DNA of 64,000 nt, from positions 12,839,001 through 12,903,000 of the forward strand of contig NC_134025.1 in assembly GCF_964204645.1 (NCBI RefSeq), read 5' to 3'. The translations under genes were made by a program, and so were the position numbers. This stretch comes from Tubulanus polymorphus (lineage: Eukaryota; Nemertea; Palaeonemertea; Tubulaniformes; Tubulanidae). Positions 11,618 to 22,999 of this stretch are shown piece by piece (positions within the stretch are counted from its first letter, which is position 1; every line of letters begins with the position of its first letter). The notes under the pieces were generated by a model. The model saw nothing but the letters and a program-made list of their open reading frames with translations, was not told where the DNA came from and searched no databases.

Positions 11618-12817
11618 ATGTCTATTTATTAATGTATGAGACCTGTTTTTTCGCGATATCTTGCTTAGTATTTGTAGTACATACCTCATTTAGGTCTTAT
11701 CGTGACCACAAAAGTCGCGGACGACATATGAATATCCGATATTTTATCCGTTTATCACCGCTTAGAAGGATTGGTAAGAAGTGTAGGAAATCGCATCTTA
11801 AATCGGCGAAAACAACCGCCATGTTCGTCTTTTTCCGGCTCATGCATATGCTAATGAGCGTTTTTAGTCATGTGATCTGGGCGAGTTTATTTTTTGCGGG
11901 TTGGTTAGGTTATGCAAACACGTGTGGCTAGCTACCATTTTGCCGCCAACTCTGAGTCTGAAGAACTCCCGAACTCTCGTAAAATGCCGTTTTTTTTAGT
12001 CGGGATTGGCAAGAAATCACTTTTGTACGTCTTAGACTGAAGCGTAAGCGTGAGTACAATTACCACGTAGTGTTATTTAAGATGATTCGCTTTTTGTAAA
12101 GAAATTGGTAACGCTTTGAAAAACCGCACATATCTTCGATCCCGTAGCATGGATGGATGATGAAGGGAACCAACCGCACCGCGCTCTCCTCGTGTGCGCG
12201 GCGCGGGGGGAGGTACACAACGCCTAATGTTGCTCTCTGTCGGAAATGCTCAATAAGGTAAGTCATGGACAGTAACCCTTCATTCAGCTAGTTCGAAATG
12301 AATTAAAGACCTAATGCGCAGTTGCTTTTTTTAGTTGAACTGAATTTTTGGGAAGAGAGTTCATGGTCCGTCCCGCAGTTTTCATCAATCATGGCTGAAT
12401 ATGTAGGTAGTTGGAAAGGAAAGTAGGACATGGACATGGAGTGGAGGTAGATCAAACTTTTTATTTACACAATAACTAGTCCACATATAAGTCGTACTTG
12501 TTGGACCCAATCAAATTTATTGAACTTACCCGATGTACGGCTTATAGATAAGTTGAATATTTTCGATTTTTATGAAATTTACTTAGGTTAAAAACCGGAC
12601 CAATGGCAATGCATACTGAAAAAGCAATTTCTGCGAGTTTCACTGAATACCATTCACTGTCCTACCGGTTTTCAAACTAATCCTATTGGATTGTTCATGT
12701 AACATTTTCATTTCAGAGTGTGTTCAAGGAGCTTTGCAAGATTACCCAACATTGTTGAATGGTTTTTGGTCTGTCAGATAATTCAAATGCGCATGACATT
12801 GAACGTGGTCAAGAAAT
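11618..12817. mobile_element. 1.2-kb insertion in the left ISL2EU arm, type unknown
   Basis: The right arm reads CTCCTAGGAGAG uninterrupted (18671-18682), which gives the empty site. In the left arm the same word is split after CTCCTA (11617) and resumes TAGGAGAG at 12818, so the insert is bounded by a TA duplication and is exactly 1200 bp. It begins ATGTCTATTT and ends CAAGAAAT; I see no inverted ends and no convincing gene (the 125-codon frame at 11554-11931 crosses the border and looks accidental). Confidence 0.7.
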
Positions 12818-12880
12818 TAGGAGAGTGACTATGGGAAGCCGTAAAGGCCAAAATATATTCAATTCAATTTAACTTTACTG

Positions 12881-14890
12881 TTATTTTTCAAGACCCGAAT
12901 GTAATCAAATAAATTACTGAAATAACAATGAAACATATGGCTAAGAGCCATGGCTCAATAGATTAGGGCTACAAAAGATATCACAAGTCTCTGATCTAAC
13001 GTCCCAGCGGGGTTAGTTTTAACTGCCGGGTACCGGTACCACAGTTCTATTTTACGATGCCGTCACTGGGTATATTCAACCAGCCATTTCCAAGAGAGAG
13101 AATTAGGAACTTTTGAATCATGACTGATTTTAGATTAATCTGAACTTAGGCCTATAGTTTGAGCAATACGAGCCAGATCCGGGGTAGACATACGTGTACG
13201 GTACATGTATCAAACAGGGGATTCCTTATGGCCATAAAACCAAACAAATGTGTTGAAAATAAAAATGTTTTATTATTTAATTAAGGTTAAGGAAACCAAA
13301 TCCTTTGAAAACCAATTTCAACGCTAAAATTTATAATTCGATATACAATTCACAGCTAATAAATATTTACAGTAGGGCCTAACAGTTAATAGGCCAGGCC
13401 TAATTAATAAGCCTATTCGAAATAAAGTTATTATTTATTATTAAATAACTTTATTTTAGGTAGAATTAAATTAACACAGTTTATCATATCATTATTCGTA
13501 GTAATTATTGAATTAGTACACACAGATATTGTTTCAAAAATTAATTAATAACAACATGATCCTTAATTTAAGAGCAAAGTGCGCGCTTGACATTTGATAT
13601 TTCCAGGCAAACAATAACTACATCATCCATTAAAGGAACGGTTTTGACCCTTAGCGTATTGATACGCCGGTCACAATCCTCTTTTTAATCGTTATCTATA
13701 AAATACTTGAGTAAGGCCCTGGCGAGAGAACGTGTCCGTGCACAAATCCGAATGAATAAATTGAAATAACGGATGATAATATTGAACATAATATATTTTA
13801 TTTACCTTGAACAAAGAATGATTTTCCTAATCCCTATTGTATATGAATCCCTATCGTTCCGAAGCTTCTCCTGTCCTGCTGTCGACACTCGTCTTACTAA
13901 GGTACAGATTCTCTCGATTGACTGCTCTCTCAAGATGCGGGTCCCTTTTATAGAAAGAATCGGCATTCTTAAAATACCGACTCTCCCACTCGACTTTTGG
14001 CAAGGAGCAGCAACCTTACTGTCATGACTGTTTTGGTCATATAGAATTTGGCCTTAATGATTCGCTGATCTAAAATTATTTTCAAAACTGATTTGCTAAT
14101 ATAAACTTTTTCTTCCAACCCTCCTGTCATGATGCGTTGTGATTTACTCACTCCTTGCTAGTCGTTGTTGAGAGAGCAGCTATTGTCTGTGAATTACCAA
14201 CGAGCGCATACAGACAACAGAAACTTCAGACAGCTAGTTTTAACATTTAACACAAATTAATTTTCTTAAAACTTTAGCGATTATAGAGACTTTGTTCTCA
14301 TTTAACATCTAGGATATTCAAATTAAATATCTTTTCAAAACTTTGTTTTCTTTTCTAATTACAGTACAAATTCATTGTTTCTTTTTTAATTATTATAATT
14401 AACTACGATTCGGAATACATTGTGATTGATTATCAATTCTTAAATTATTTGAAATACTTATACTAATTATTTTATCTACAATTTAACTAATTCTATTTTA
14501 ATACAGGATAAGCAAAACAACCACATCTTCCTAAACTTCCGGTTTTTCCTTTTACGGAAAGTAGCCGGGAATATCATCAAGTATCAGCGTGATCCCTTCA
14601 CGAGCCTCATTATAAATACACTCTATTGTTCCGACCCAACCAAATATGGTTCCAACTATTCAAAAGTTTTATATAAAGATTTTCTGAATGTTTGCCAGAT
14701 CTCACAGCAGAAGAACCGAGAAAGAATTGTTGTTTATAGACTGATTTATGGTTTGCGTTGGTAGATGAAAGCATCAAACAAGAACTTTCGTAATTCTTAC
14801 TACTAGTACGTTCTTGTCTGACGGCTTTAACGTAACCCCTACGCATACGGAAACAACATTAAGAACATTTCTAAATACTACGAAATATTT
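12881..14890. other. ISL2EU interior without recognisable gene
   Basis: AT-rich, short frames only. The stretch 13,900-14,600 contains TATA-like words (CCTTTTATAGAAAG at about 13945) and could be an unrelated insert that displaced the transposase 3' end, but I found no paired ends. Confidence 0.4.
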
Positions 14891-16154
14891 TCAAATACTA
14901 CGAAAATCTAGCTGTGGATCAGTATTCTTTAAAATTCTGAAATTCTTCATCCGCCCTATAGCTTGCTCAACATATATCCGGATGTTTGCAATTCGGGATG
15001 TAGTTTTCACTGAATCATTGGTCATCTGTGCATTATGATAAACACTCGGGGGGGATTGCTAACGTTGCGTCTTGACATTAAAATTTCCTGAACTTTGAAA
15101 CCTCGGTCGGCCATTATTTCGGCGTGTGGTTCAATGAAGTCGAGAATACCGCAATCAGTGAATATATATTCATCACTAGCACGACCTCCGTAGCAAGGCG
15201 AAACGTACGATATCAATCCATTTGGAGTAATGGCAATCAAAAACTTTATCGTATTAGAATGGTTGTAGTCGCTCCAAGTAGCTGCTTGTAGGTCGAGCGC
15301 TGTTGGCGTTTCAATAGAAATTTCAGTGCAGTCCACGATACACCTTGTATGCGGATAAAACTGAACAAATGCAGCTGGTAGAAGAGCTTTGGTTTGATTC
15401 TTTGAAGGCCAGATAATGATACATGATAATTCAAGCCTCATTAGACGTATCCACGTTGAAAATATCGAGCTAACGGCAGAAATTGATACGTTGAAACGGT
15501 GCGATAAATCACGAACCAATAACCCCAGACGTAAACGCATCAAAACCATGAAATATTCATCTTCGAGGATTAGTTTTCTCCTTCTACCCATCTTATTGTT
15601 CGACAGAGTTTCTCTTGTTTGACCACCTCTCCAATAAACCATACAGGCAGCTTTTTCAGACAAGAAATTAAAAATAGTTTTCAAAGTTGCCCGATTATCG
15701 AAACCGGTTAAGAACTTTACGTCAACATCCCGCGTCATCTCATCAAATGCGACGCACGATGTCAGGCTCATCGTGTTCCCATCACCTGAACCGTCTACCG
15801 CAACACCCGTATATATCGGCTGCGTTGTCGTCTTCTTACTAATCACCGAACGTGAACAATCTCTATTTTTTCGCTTCTTTGGCATATTTTGTTCCTCGTT
15901 TGTAACGTATGGATAAGGGTTGATATCGGTCGGCCTCCCATCGATGAAATGATTTGAGCAGACCTTCGACGTCACTGTTAGCTGCTTACCCATTTTTTTC
16001 TAGTGCGGTTTTACAGTGATTCACAAATGTTGGATCATTGCGTCGAACAATGTCGTAATATATCAATTTTCCATCTACATGAGGTTTTTCTTATCTCTGA
16101 GAACGGATAATTTCTTGCGTATTCACAAAAACAGCAATTGTCATATTTCCCCAT
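14891..16154 (-). pseudogene. ISL2EU THAP-domain DDE transposase, broken
   Basis: This is the transposase of the nested element. The main frame (15993-15022) starts inside a THAP zinc-binding domain (KVCSNHFIDGRPT...NPYPYV). It then has a helix-turn-helix (LGLLVRDLSHRFNVSISAVS) and a DDE core with acidic residues in RCIVDCTEISIETP and in AEIMADRGFKVQ. After a run of C residues at about 15046-15055 the frame shifts, and the last conserved helix (ANIRIYVEQAIGRMKNF) is found at about 14920-14975 before a stop at 14891. Upstream, an ATG at 16154 after a CAG acceptor opens MGKYDNCCFCEYARNYPF, probably the first half of the THAP domain, with another shift at the A-run near 15995. It is disabled by at least two frameshifts. 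Confidence 0.85.
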
Positions 16155-16230
16155 CTGTAAATAAACGTAATACACATGTTAGTTATGAAAGCTTCTTAAT
16201 TTGAAAAATTGATTTTATTTTCATTTCAGA

Positions 16231-18033
16231 ATGGCTGAGATCCAGGGATACGATGATTTTGTCAAATTGACTGTAGACAAATTAAAATCGTATTTATGCG
16301 CTCGCGGTTTAAGGACGACGGGCACGAAAGCTGAATTGGTCGCAAGATGCTTTTGTGCATGGGAAAATAAAACTCCACTTAAAATAAGCGACGTCCAAAT
16401 CGAGAAAAAACTAATCGATGATTACAACCTTACGCTAATAAAGGCAGAACTCGACAACCAGCACGAACCGAAATCAACATCGAATTGGTCCACCGATATG
16501 AGAAATTGGACCATGCTGAACATAGGACAGATATTCAAATTCATCCTTGAACACATAGATTACAATATCGATTACATCGGAAAGTACAAAACCATGAAGG
16601 CCTATTCCTACTTTGCAAGCGGATACGTCGGACCAATCATGTATGAATTAATTAATTTATCTATTCCAATCATCGTATATAAATCAACAGTAACACCTTC
16701 GCAGAAAATCAACGATAGTCCTCATAACGTTTGGATATCTTGTGATCGCCAGACTAGTGATATAAAGGCAGCGTGGTGCAGTTGCACAGCAGGTTATGGA
16801 GAGACGTGCAATCATGTAATCGCAGTACTTAATAAACTTAATCATGCTAGTGAAAATTTTCTAAATGATAAATCATGTACGGAGGAAGGATGCGCGTGGA
16901 ACAATCAAGCCAGAAAACAGATCAAACCAATGAGAGTTAGTGATATGAATTTCAGAACTGATGCGGTAGCCTTGAATTATGATGTAAACGACGATGATGA
17001 GATTGATGAAAACGATACTACGCCAGTTATTTCGAGAAAGAACTTTGATCCGAGAACACCACAACATAGAGTGATTGACGAAACAAGATTAGCGTCACTA
17101 TATGAATATCTGCATACTACAGCACCTAGATCAGTACTTGTCTCGGTATTGTCATTGCGAAACAACTCACAGATAGCACCTGCACTTCCACCAACTATTC
17201 AGGAAATAATTGATAATGAAGAGGATTGTAAAATAATTGAAACGATTATTTCAATATCTAATGCGCAAATTGAAGCACTTGAGGGCGCAACAAGAGGACA
17301 ATCTTCATCGAATATGTGGAAAATTCATCGAATTGGCAGAATTACTGGCTCCGTGTGCCATAACGTATACACCAAGGTGCGTACTTGAACGATTATCATC
17401 ATTGCTCAATCATAGGCTCATTGATTATAATGAAAAACTATCATTTCATTCAAGGTCAACACAATGTTGCGATCAAGGGCAGCAGATGTCGACTGCGAAA
17501 ATCTTCTCTTCCGAATTTGTACGGCTGGCCCTTCATTAGCTTCTGTTCCGGCTGTAATTTGGGGAAATGAAAAAGAGGAAGAAGCAAAAGCGAAGTTCCT
17601 TTCGACGATGAAAGATAGGGGCCATGTCGATTGTTCTATATCGACATGTGGTATGTTTTGCGACAAACAGAAGCCCTATATTGCTGCGTCCCCAGATGCG
17701 ATTTTCGAGTGCAAATGTTGTGGGAAGTTTGTCGTGGAAATTAAATGCCCGTATTCGATAAGAGGAAAAAACATTCTAGAGAACTATCAACAGACGTCAT
17801 ATCTGGTTATGAACGGTGGTCAAATTCAACTGAATCGCAGCAGTAACTACGACAGTCAAATCAACTGCGAAATGAAAGTGACGGGTATATCGGCGTGTTT
17901 CTTCGTTGTGTGGACGGGTCATGATCTGTTCATTGAACAAATTTCATTTGACAATGATTTATGGGAGAGAATCGAAACGAATTCGGCAATATTTTTCAAA
18001 GACAAGATCATACAATATCTCAAAAGGAAGTGA
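16231..18033 (+). CDS. SAP-SWIM-YqaJ nuclease of ISL2EU, two exons, intact reading frame
   Basis: Exon 1 is 16231-17376 and exon 2 is 17455-18033, joined in phase 0 across a 78-bp GT-AG intron, giving about 574 residues. The ATG directly follows a CAG acceptor, so a 5' UTR intron is likely. Domains in order: a SAP DNA-binding motif near residues 10-40 (LTVDKLKSYLCARGLRTTG), a SWIM zinc finger near 185-210 (WCSCTAGYGETCNHV), an acidic linker near 250, and a YqaJ / lambda-exonuclease-like nuclease in the C-terminal half (GNEKEEEAKAKF; SPDAIF; VVEIKCPYS supplying the D-ExK metal ligands). In ISL2EU elements such a nuclease accompanies the transposase; its exact job is not established. It starts 77 bp from the transposase 5' exon and is divergent to it, so they may share a promoter. 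Unlike its partner it has no stop or frameshift. Confidence 0.88.
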
Positions 18034-18614
18034 AAAAGCCATGTACGGATGAAGCGATCACTAGCTACGACGATGCCAAATGTAGGAATTATATGTATAT
18101 ATATAGCTAGAATATAATTTTGTACAGCCCAACAGATTATTTGAACCTGTATTTTTCAATTTTGTTGTACAGTGTATATTTTAATTTATTATGTACATAC
18201 ATGTACGTAGCTAATATTTCCCGACTGTAAATACCTTTAATAATAATTTTAATTGGTATGCCTAAAGTAAATACTACAATCTGTATAAAGCATTTCAATA
18301 GATAATATATTTGTTTTATATTTCAATCTGTAATTATTTCAATCAACTTTTATTAATCATATGTAAATGTTTTGATAAATTATTAAATTCGTCAATATCA
18401 TTTCCAATACGAGTTAAGATTTTTTCTGATTAAGTGACCGGCGGGGATTGTGAGCGGACTGGCTGGTGTCAAGACAAAGGATAACGAAAAAATCACGGGG
18501 TCGTCGTATACATTAAGCATGAATATTTAAACAAAAAACATCCATTTGAAAATGTCTAAAATAGCTAAATGAAATAGACATTCGGGCCAGCGGTGCACTT
18601 AGATCACTAATAAC
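18034..18614. other. 3' flank of the nuclease gene, no further gene
   Basis: AT-rich tail region of ISL2EU. Possible polyadenylation words occur but I cannot single one out. It runs into the right inverted arm at 18615. Confidence 0.4.
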
Positions 18615-18975
18615 ACTAAAGTTAAATTGAATTGAATATATTTTGGCCTTTACGGCTTCCCATAGTCACTCTCCTAGGAGCGCCACTGCATATGAACTTT
18701 GAACTAAAATGGTTGGCAGCCGCTCGAAATATACGCACATTTCGCGAAACAATAGGATATTTCTCAGGCCTACGGATGCGATAAGGTAAGTCTATAGCAC
18801 CCTAAGAATGATAATAACACACTGATTATAAATCAGTTGCTCGATACTTACCTCAAATGATCATGAAGTCGTAGATGAAGATTTAATCGTCTTTTACTAG
18901 GTGATTGTTAAGCGCCATCTAGTGGTCATTGGCAACCCCGAGAAAATGGCGTTAGAGATAACGAAATTCTCTATT

Positions 18976-19168
18976 CCGATTGAACATATTTTCTTTTGGA
19001 TATTTATCCAACATTCATTTTTTCTTTTTGCTGTCAAATTACTACTCAATTGACCGAATAGGATATCATATTTCTCCCTCACCAATTCCACATATTCTTT
19101 TCAGTTGAGTTGAAATTGGCTTTTCTTTTTTTAGGGAGCAAATCACGATCATTAGTACTTTCGGCCAT
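18976..19168 (-). pseudogene. Harbinger Myb/SANT-like accessory protein, N-terminal part
   Basis: The minus-strand ATG at 19168 gives MAESTNDRDLLPKKRKANF, a basic stretch, then after a 1-base frameshift EYVELVREKYDILFGQL and KRKNECWINIQKKICSIG, the first helices of a Myb/SANT-like domain. The reading breaks exactly at the ISL2EU border (18975) and resumes at 11321. It lies inside the right Harbinger end, so in the empty element this gene and the transposase were convergent. Confidence 0.75.
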
Positions 19169-19489
19169 TTTGAATATAGTATAACTAATTACATAATTAA
19201 GTTGCCTAATTATGTAATTAGTTAATTTTGTAATTAAAACCTTTCGTGAAACCGAATTTTAATTGTAATTAACTAATCATGATTAAGGAAATTTAATCAT
19301 GATTTAGGTCCTAATCATAATTAAAGTTAATTATGCTTTGTAAAACCGACCCCAGGTCTGTCAATTGTCAAACTGAGATGATGGGAGTCAACACGACCGG
19401 TAAAACAGTTAATATCGTTAAATAATGATTGACGGTTGACCCCTCAGCCTAGCGACCCACCCCGTTAGCCCAACAACTAGCATGACAAC

Positions 19490-20486
19490 AAACGATAAGA
19501 TAAGATAAGATAATTTATTACTCTCCAACCATTTCCATGGTACGTGGAGGAAAAAAGATTTTGTTTACAAATATTTACATATCGAGAGAAAAATAAAAAA
19601 TATTTTAAAAACATAACAAGAGTATTTACAATATATACAAATACACAGACTACAGGAGGGATCTATATACATCTAAACCATCTTTTATAGATTGTGCTAA
19701 TTGAAAATTTGGAGTTTTTAATATATCAAAGTTTCCAAATGTTTCTAAATTCGGAATGGTATTGCGAAGTTCGGTAAGAATCTTACAATCAAAGAGAAAA
19801 TGTAATTCATCCCCAAAAACATTGCAGATTGGGCACATTCTTTCGTTTCTAGGTATATGGAGATTAGAAAATCTATGTACAGGTAATAGATGGGATCCTA
19901 TTCTAAACTGAAAAAAACTAAAAACACAATTATCACCTAGTTGGTTAATATAATTCTCAAACTTAATATCGTTTTTGTATTCCCTGAAATTAATATATAA
20001 CGGATTATTATTGATTTTGAAAATAGTCTCTTGTGCATACTGGTCACGTAGAATTTGTCTTACATATTTTGAGAACGCCCTAGAACTTTGCATATATTGT
20101 TGCATCCATACATAGGACAGACCGCAGTCATCAAAGGTTTGTTTAATACTGAAAAGCCAAGGACTAGTATGTTTGTCATTTAGATACAGATTACAGGAAA
20201 TTCGATAGAGTATTGCATTAAGCTTAGATTGTTTGCCAGATACAGTTTTACACCAAAAATTAATCATTCTACGCTTTACTTCCATGAACAAAGGATAACG
20301 CCCTAACTCTGCTAACACCGGTAAATTATGAGAATACTTTGTTACCTTCATTAAAATCTTGCAAAAAAGACAATGAATATTTTCTAATAAGTCTAAATTT
20401 TCGTATCCCCATACCTCGCAACCATACATGGCAACAGGGGCAACGCACATATCGAATAATTTAAACATTACGTCGATTGGGAGTTA
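19490..20486 (-). mobile_element. LINE 3' fragment
   Basis: On the minus strand, sequence coding for the end of a LINE ORF2 is followed by about 150 bp of AT-rich 3' UTR and a tail with three TATCT-like units (19496-19515). The 5' edge near 20486 abuts the His-Me finger frame. Orientation and content match the 5' piece of a LINE at 24.15-26.85 kb, see findings. Confidence 0.8.
19650..20486 (-). pseudogene. LINE ORF2 C-terminal region (after the reverse transcriptase)
   Basis: It encodes the thumb/tail part of a non-LTR retrotransposon polyprotein. The reading extends slightly above the ATG at 20468 (LTPIDVMFKLFD), then MCVAPVAMYGCEVWG, a well-known motif just after the RT core. It ends with a zinc-knuckle-like ERMCPICNVFGDELHFLFDC near residues 225-245 and a stop at 19650. 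The 272 codons are uninterrupted. No RT motifs are present upstream, since the sequence changes identity at about 20487. Confidence 0.85.
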
Positions 20487-20708
20487 AGTGTCAACATGTT
20501 CGCCCACGGGCTATCTGTCTGTGCAAATCGTTGCATTTTGCCCAGAGACATGGAAGGTGAAATGTGCAGTCATTTGTGTCATGTCCCGCTCTGTGTAAAT
20601 CCTCAACATTTATGTATCGAGTCGACCGCTGTTAACAATCAGCGGAAAGCCTGTAAAAGTGAGGGACATTGCGCGGGGCATGGCTCATACCAAAATTGCA
20701 TATTATAG
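20487..20708 (+). pseudogene. His-Me finger (HNH-like, I-PpoI type) endonuclease, N-terminally truncated
   Basis: The short plus-strand frame from 20496 (MFAHGLSVCANRC) contains EMCSHLCHVPLCVNPQHL, followed by a VNNQRKACKSEGHC segment. This fits the zinc-binding, His-Asn catalytic core of His-Cys-box/I-PpoI-like nucleases: the His of SHLC, the Asn of CVNP and several structural cysteines are present. The N-terminal beta strands are missing because LINE sequence starts right before it. It lies tail to tail with the Mutator-like transposase gene, 65 bp between stops. Such a domain could be an accessory nuclease of that element or an unrelated scrap. Confidence 0.7.
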
Positions 20709-20773
20709 GTGTGTATGTATTCACTGAATATAAAACTATTTTTGTCTCTACCTGTCTCGTTATCAAATATCTT

Positions 20774-22966
20774 CTAATCTAATTCAGCAACATCTGCCAA
20801 TCTCGAATACGTGTGATCTGATTCTGATTTATCATTTCTTGAATATGTGTGATCTGATAAATATTTAGGGCTGCGTTTTTTTTTTCGTATTGCTAGTTTT
20901 TTCGTCACTACTGGGCATGCCTTGGATGTGTTTGGTTGTGGGTCCAGCATTCCTTTACGATATTCGTCTTCAGAATGGTTCCGCTTGTAGTGAAAATGAT
21001 TTCTCCACGAGCGTAGTTTCGATCGAATTGCCATCCTGTCGTGGGTATTTTGATTTTGTCTTGTCCTGTGATACAGACTCTCGCGCTCTATCTGTTTCAG
21101 AGTTTTTCCAGCTCCGCTTGACGGGTGAACGGACGCTCCGACGAACACTAGCTTTTTGGCTGCTGAATTCGCGCCGGCGTTATTTAATCTGTGTATCGTC
21201 GACGCCAGACGGCCAGCTGAATTCCTAGCGTAGTTCACGTTCTTGGGTAGTGAAACGCTGATAGATCGATTCGCAGACTCGCATCTATTCGTATTCGTAT
21301 TAAGTCGTGTGCTGAGTACATTATCCGTACCGAATTTTATTTCGATCACTTTCCTGAGTATTAATTTGTCACTGTCTGTAATGCGTAGCCGATATCGCGA
21401 CAAGCCATACGTTGATAGGTAGTGCGATCGGTACCACCAACAAGTCTTCCTTCCACCTCGTCACAAAACCACATTCTTCCTACAATTCCGGCAGTCTCCG
21501 CTGTAGCACTGAATCATAACGTCAATGATACGTGGTAGTTTTTTTCTAATGATATCAATGTTACCGGCATTTTGGCGGTGCAACTCATTGTATATGCCGT
21601 GGCATCGACTTTTAACATCGAGCGCGAACATCTTCTTTGCTTGTTGTTAATCCGCTCCAGGTGGAAACATATCATCAGAGAAGTTTGCCTTCATACCTGC
21701 GCGGAATTGGCTCTGTCCTAAGTGTACGGTATCCGCCAAGCGTTCAACCGGGTCACCAGTCCCTTGACGTAAACCATCTACGCACTGACTGTCTCCGTCA
21801 CTGGTTGCATATTTTAGGTGAAGACCTGACTCGCTTAGATCACTGCCGATTTGCTGGCCGATAGCTCTCTCACTGAGAGGTTCTTGAGGCGCCCTGTTGC
21901 TTGTACAGTTCGGGTGTCCTCCTGGACACGTGACCTCTTGTCCTTTATTACGTAGGCGTTGACCAGTTGGACAGAGTTTCGTCTGTAGGTAGGCTCCGAT
22001 GATCGCATGCTTGTCGGATTGGTCCTCGCGAGAGATACCGATTGCTTGAGAGGCATTCTGTCCCATCTTCCGTCGCCCGGCGATAGGCCTACTTATACTG
22101 TTGTATCGACAATCGACCTGTACGTTTATTGGTGCGTCTGCGGCGAGTCCCCTCAGTACGTTCACTCGCTTACATTCATCTCGGCGATCGCTCATGTCAC
22201 TCTCGTTCAGCTCTGTGATGGCGTTGCCTACTTTGTTGGCGGTTTTCTGCATACCGCTTCTCGCCGGCGGATGAACGTTCGTCGTTGCCAATAGATACCG
22301 TGCCCGACTGTTGCCTATCGGACAGTCCTGCAGTCCGACCTGGAAGCCAACATTCGGTGCTGCAGCCCTGGGACCTGGTTTCCCCGGTGTCTGTTCAACT
22401 TCATCATACAATTTGTGCAGATTTCCTCTCCAATTGCACGCAACACATTGTACCGACACTTTCCAGCATAATCCCCACTTAATCACGCGATCGGGTTGAA
22501 AATTCGGTTGCCCGCAGAAACTCGAATTCGCATTGTGTTCCGTCAGAGACGCATTGAACATTTCAAATGTCTTTCTCAAGTTTACACATTTTATGTCCGT
22601 TAACGAGAGCTCTGCAGGCGGCGCATCGCAATTTATGTCTTTTTCCTGTGGTTTTGGACGCAATATTTTTGCGTTACCCGCGCAATCACTACTGTCGGGT
22701 ATATAATATGTACCGTCAAATGTCCGCCGAGTAACGATACTATGAGTGTCACTATCCAGCCTCGGCTGCCAGATTGGTATTGATGCTGAATCGATTTGCT
22801 GCTCCTCATCGGCGACGTGATGATTCGGGCTGCTCCTGGTGGTGCTTGGTTTCCTGTAGTAGTAACACCTGTGACCTTTTTTGAACTTATGCCCTCTCCT
22901 ACTCCTTCTCGCTGCTGTAGTTGATCTCCTCTGGTTGTTGTTGATGTTGTCCATATTTTTCTCCAT
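20774..22966 (-). pseudogene. Mutator-like transposase, one frame with two stop codons
   Basis: From ATG 22966 one frame of 731 codons runs to 20774, interrupted only by TAA (21647-21649) and TGA (21461-21463). The N-terminus is basic (RRSTTAARRSRRGHKFKKGH). A zinc-ribbon-like CVACNWRG sits near residue 175. The core has candidate catalytic Asp residues in NVQVDCRYNSIS and YATSDGDSQCV, a cysteine-bearing TCPGGHPNCTSNRAP, and the signature HLGQSQFRAGMKANFS. After the stops the same frame continues with conserved-looking ALDVKSRCHGIYNELH, TNRCESANRSISVSLPKN and a basic tail. I recognise the pattern as the Mutator-like transposase domain common in invertebrate TEs. Long reading with only two nonsense changes suggests recent death, or recoding. 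Confidence 0.75.
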
Positions 22967-22999
22967 AAGCGTATATAAAATGTAAAAGTATGTGATTTC

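Larger units (their letters stand above)
11326..18971. mobile_element. ISL2EU-type DNA transposon nested in Harbinger
   Basis: Long inverted ends: 11326-11617 matches the complement of 18675-18971 almost base for base (start GAGAATTTCGTTATCTC), and the arm continues after a 1200-bp interruption at 12820-12880 against 18615-18674. TA flanks both ends (11324-11325, 18972-18973), fitting a 2-bp duplication, though symmetrical AATA/TATT flanks leave the exact edge uncertain by two bases. Gene content, a THAP/DDE transposase divergent from a SAP-SWIM-YqaJ nuclease, is what is known for ISL2EU elements. Confidence 0.8.
8338..19352 (+). mobile_element. PIF/Harbinger transposon with nested ISL2EU element
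   Basis: The left end GGGCCGGTTTCACAAAGC (8338) pairs with the right end GCTTTGTAAAACCGACCC (to 19352), and both are flanked by CAG (8335-8337, 19353-19355), a 3-bp target duplication as Harbingers make. Both subterminal regions (8355-8520, 19180-19345) are packed with TAATTA / AATCATGATTAA words, and the TTTCACAAAACG word recurs at 8428. It carries a HARBI1-like transposase (plus) and a Myb/SANT-like accessory gene (minus). Without the ISL2EU insert the element is about 3.4 kb. Confidence 0.9.

Noticed and set aside
11554-11931. 125-codon plus-strand frame
   Set aside because: It crosses the border between the ISL2EU arm and the 1.2-kb insert and has no domain; accidental.
15416-15622. Plus-strand frame inside the ISL2EU transposase
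   Set aside because: Antisense shadow of a well-supported coding region.
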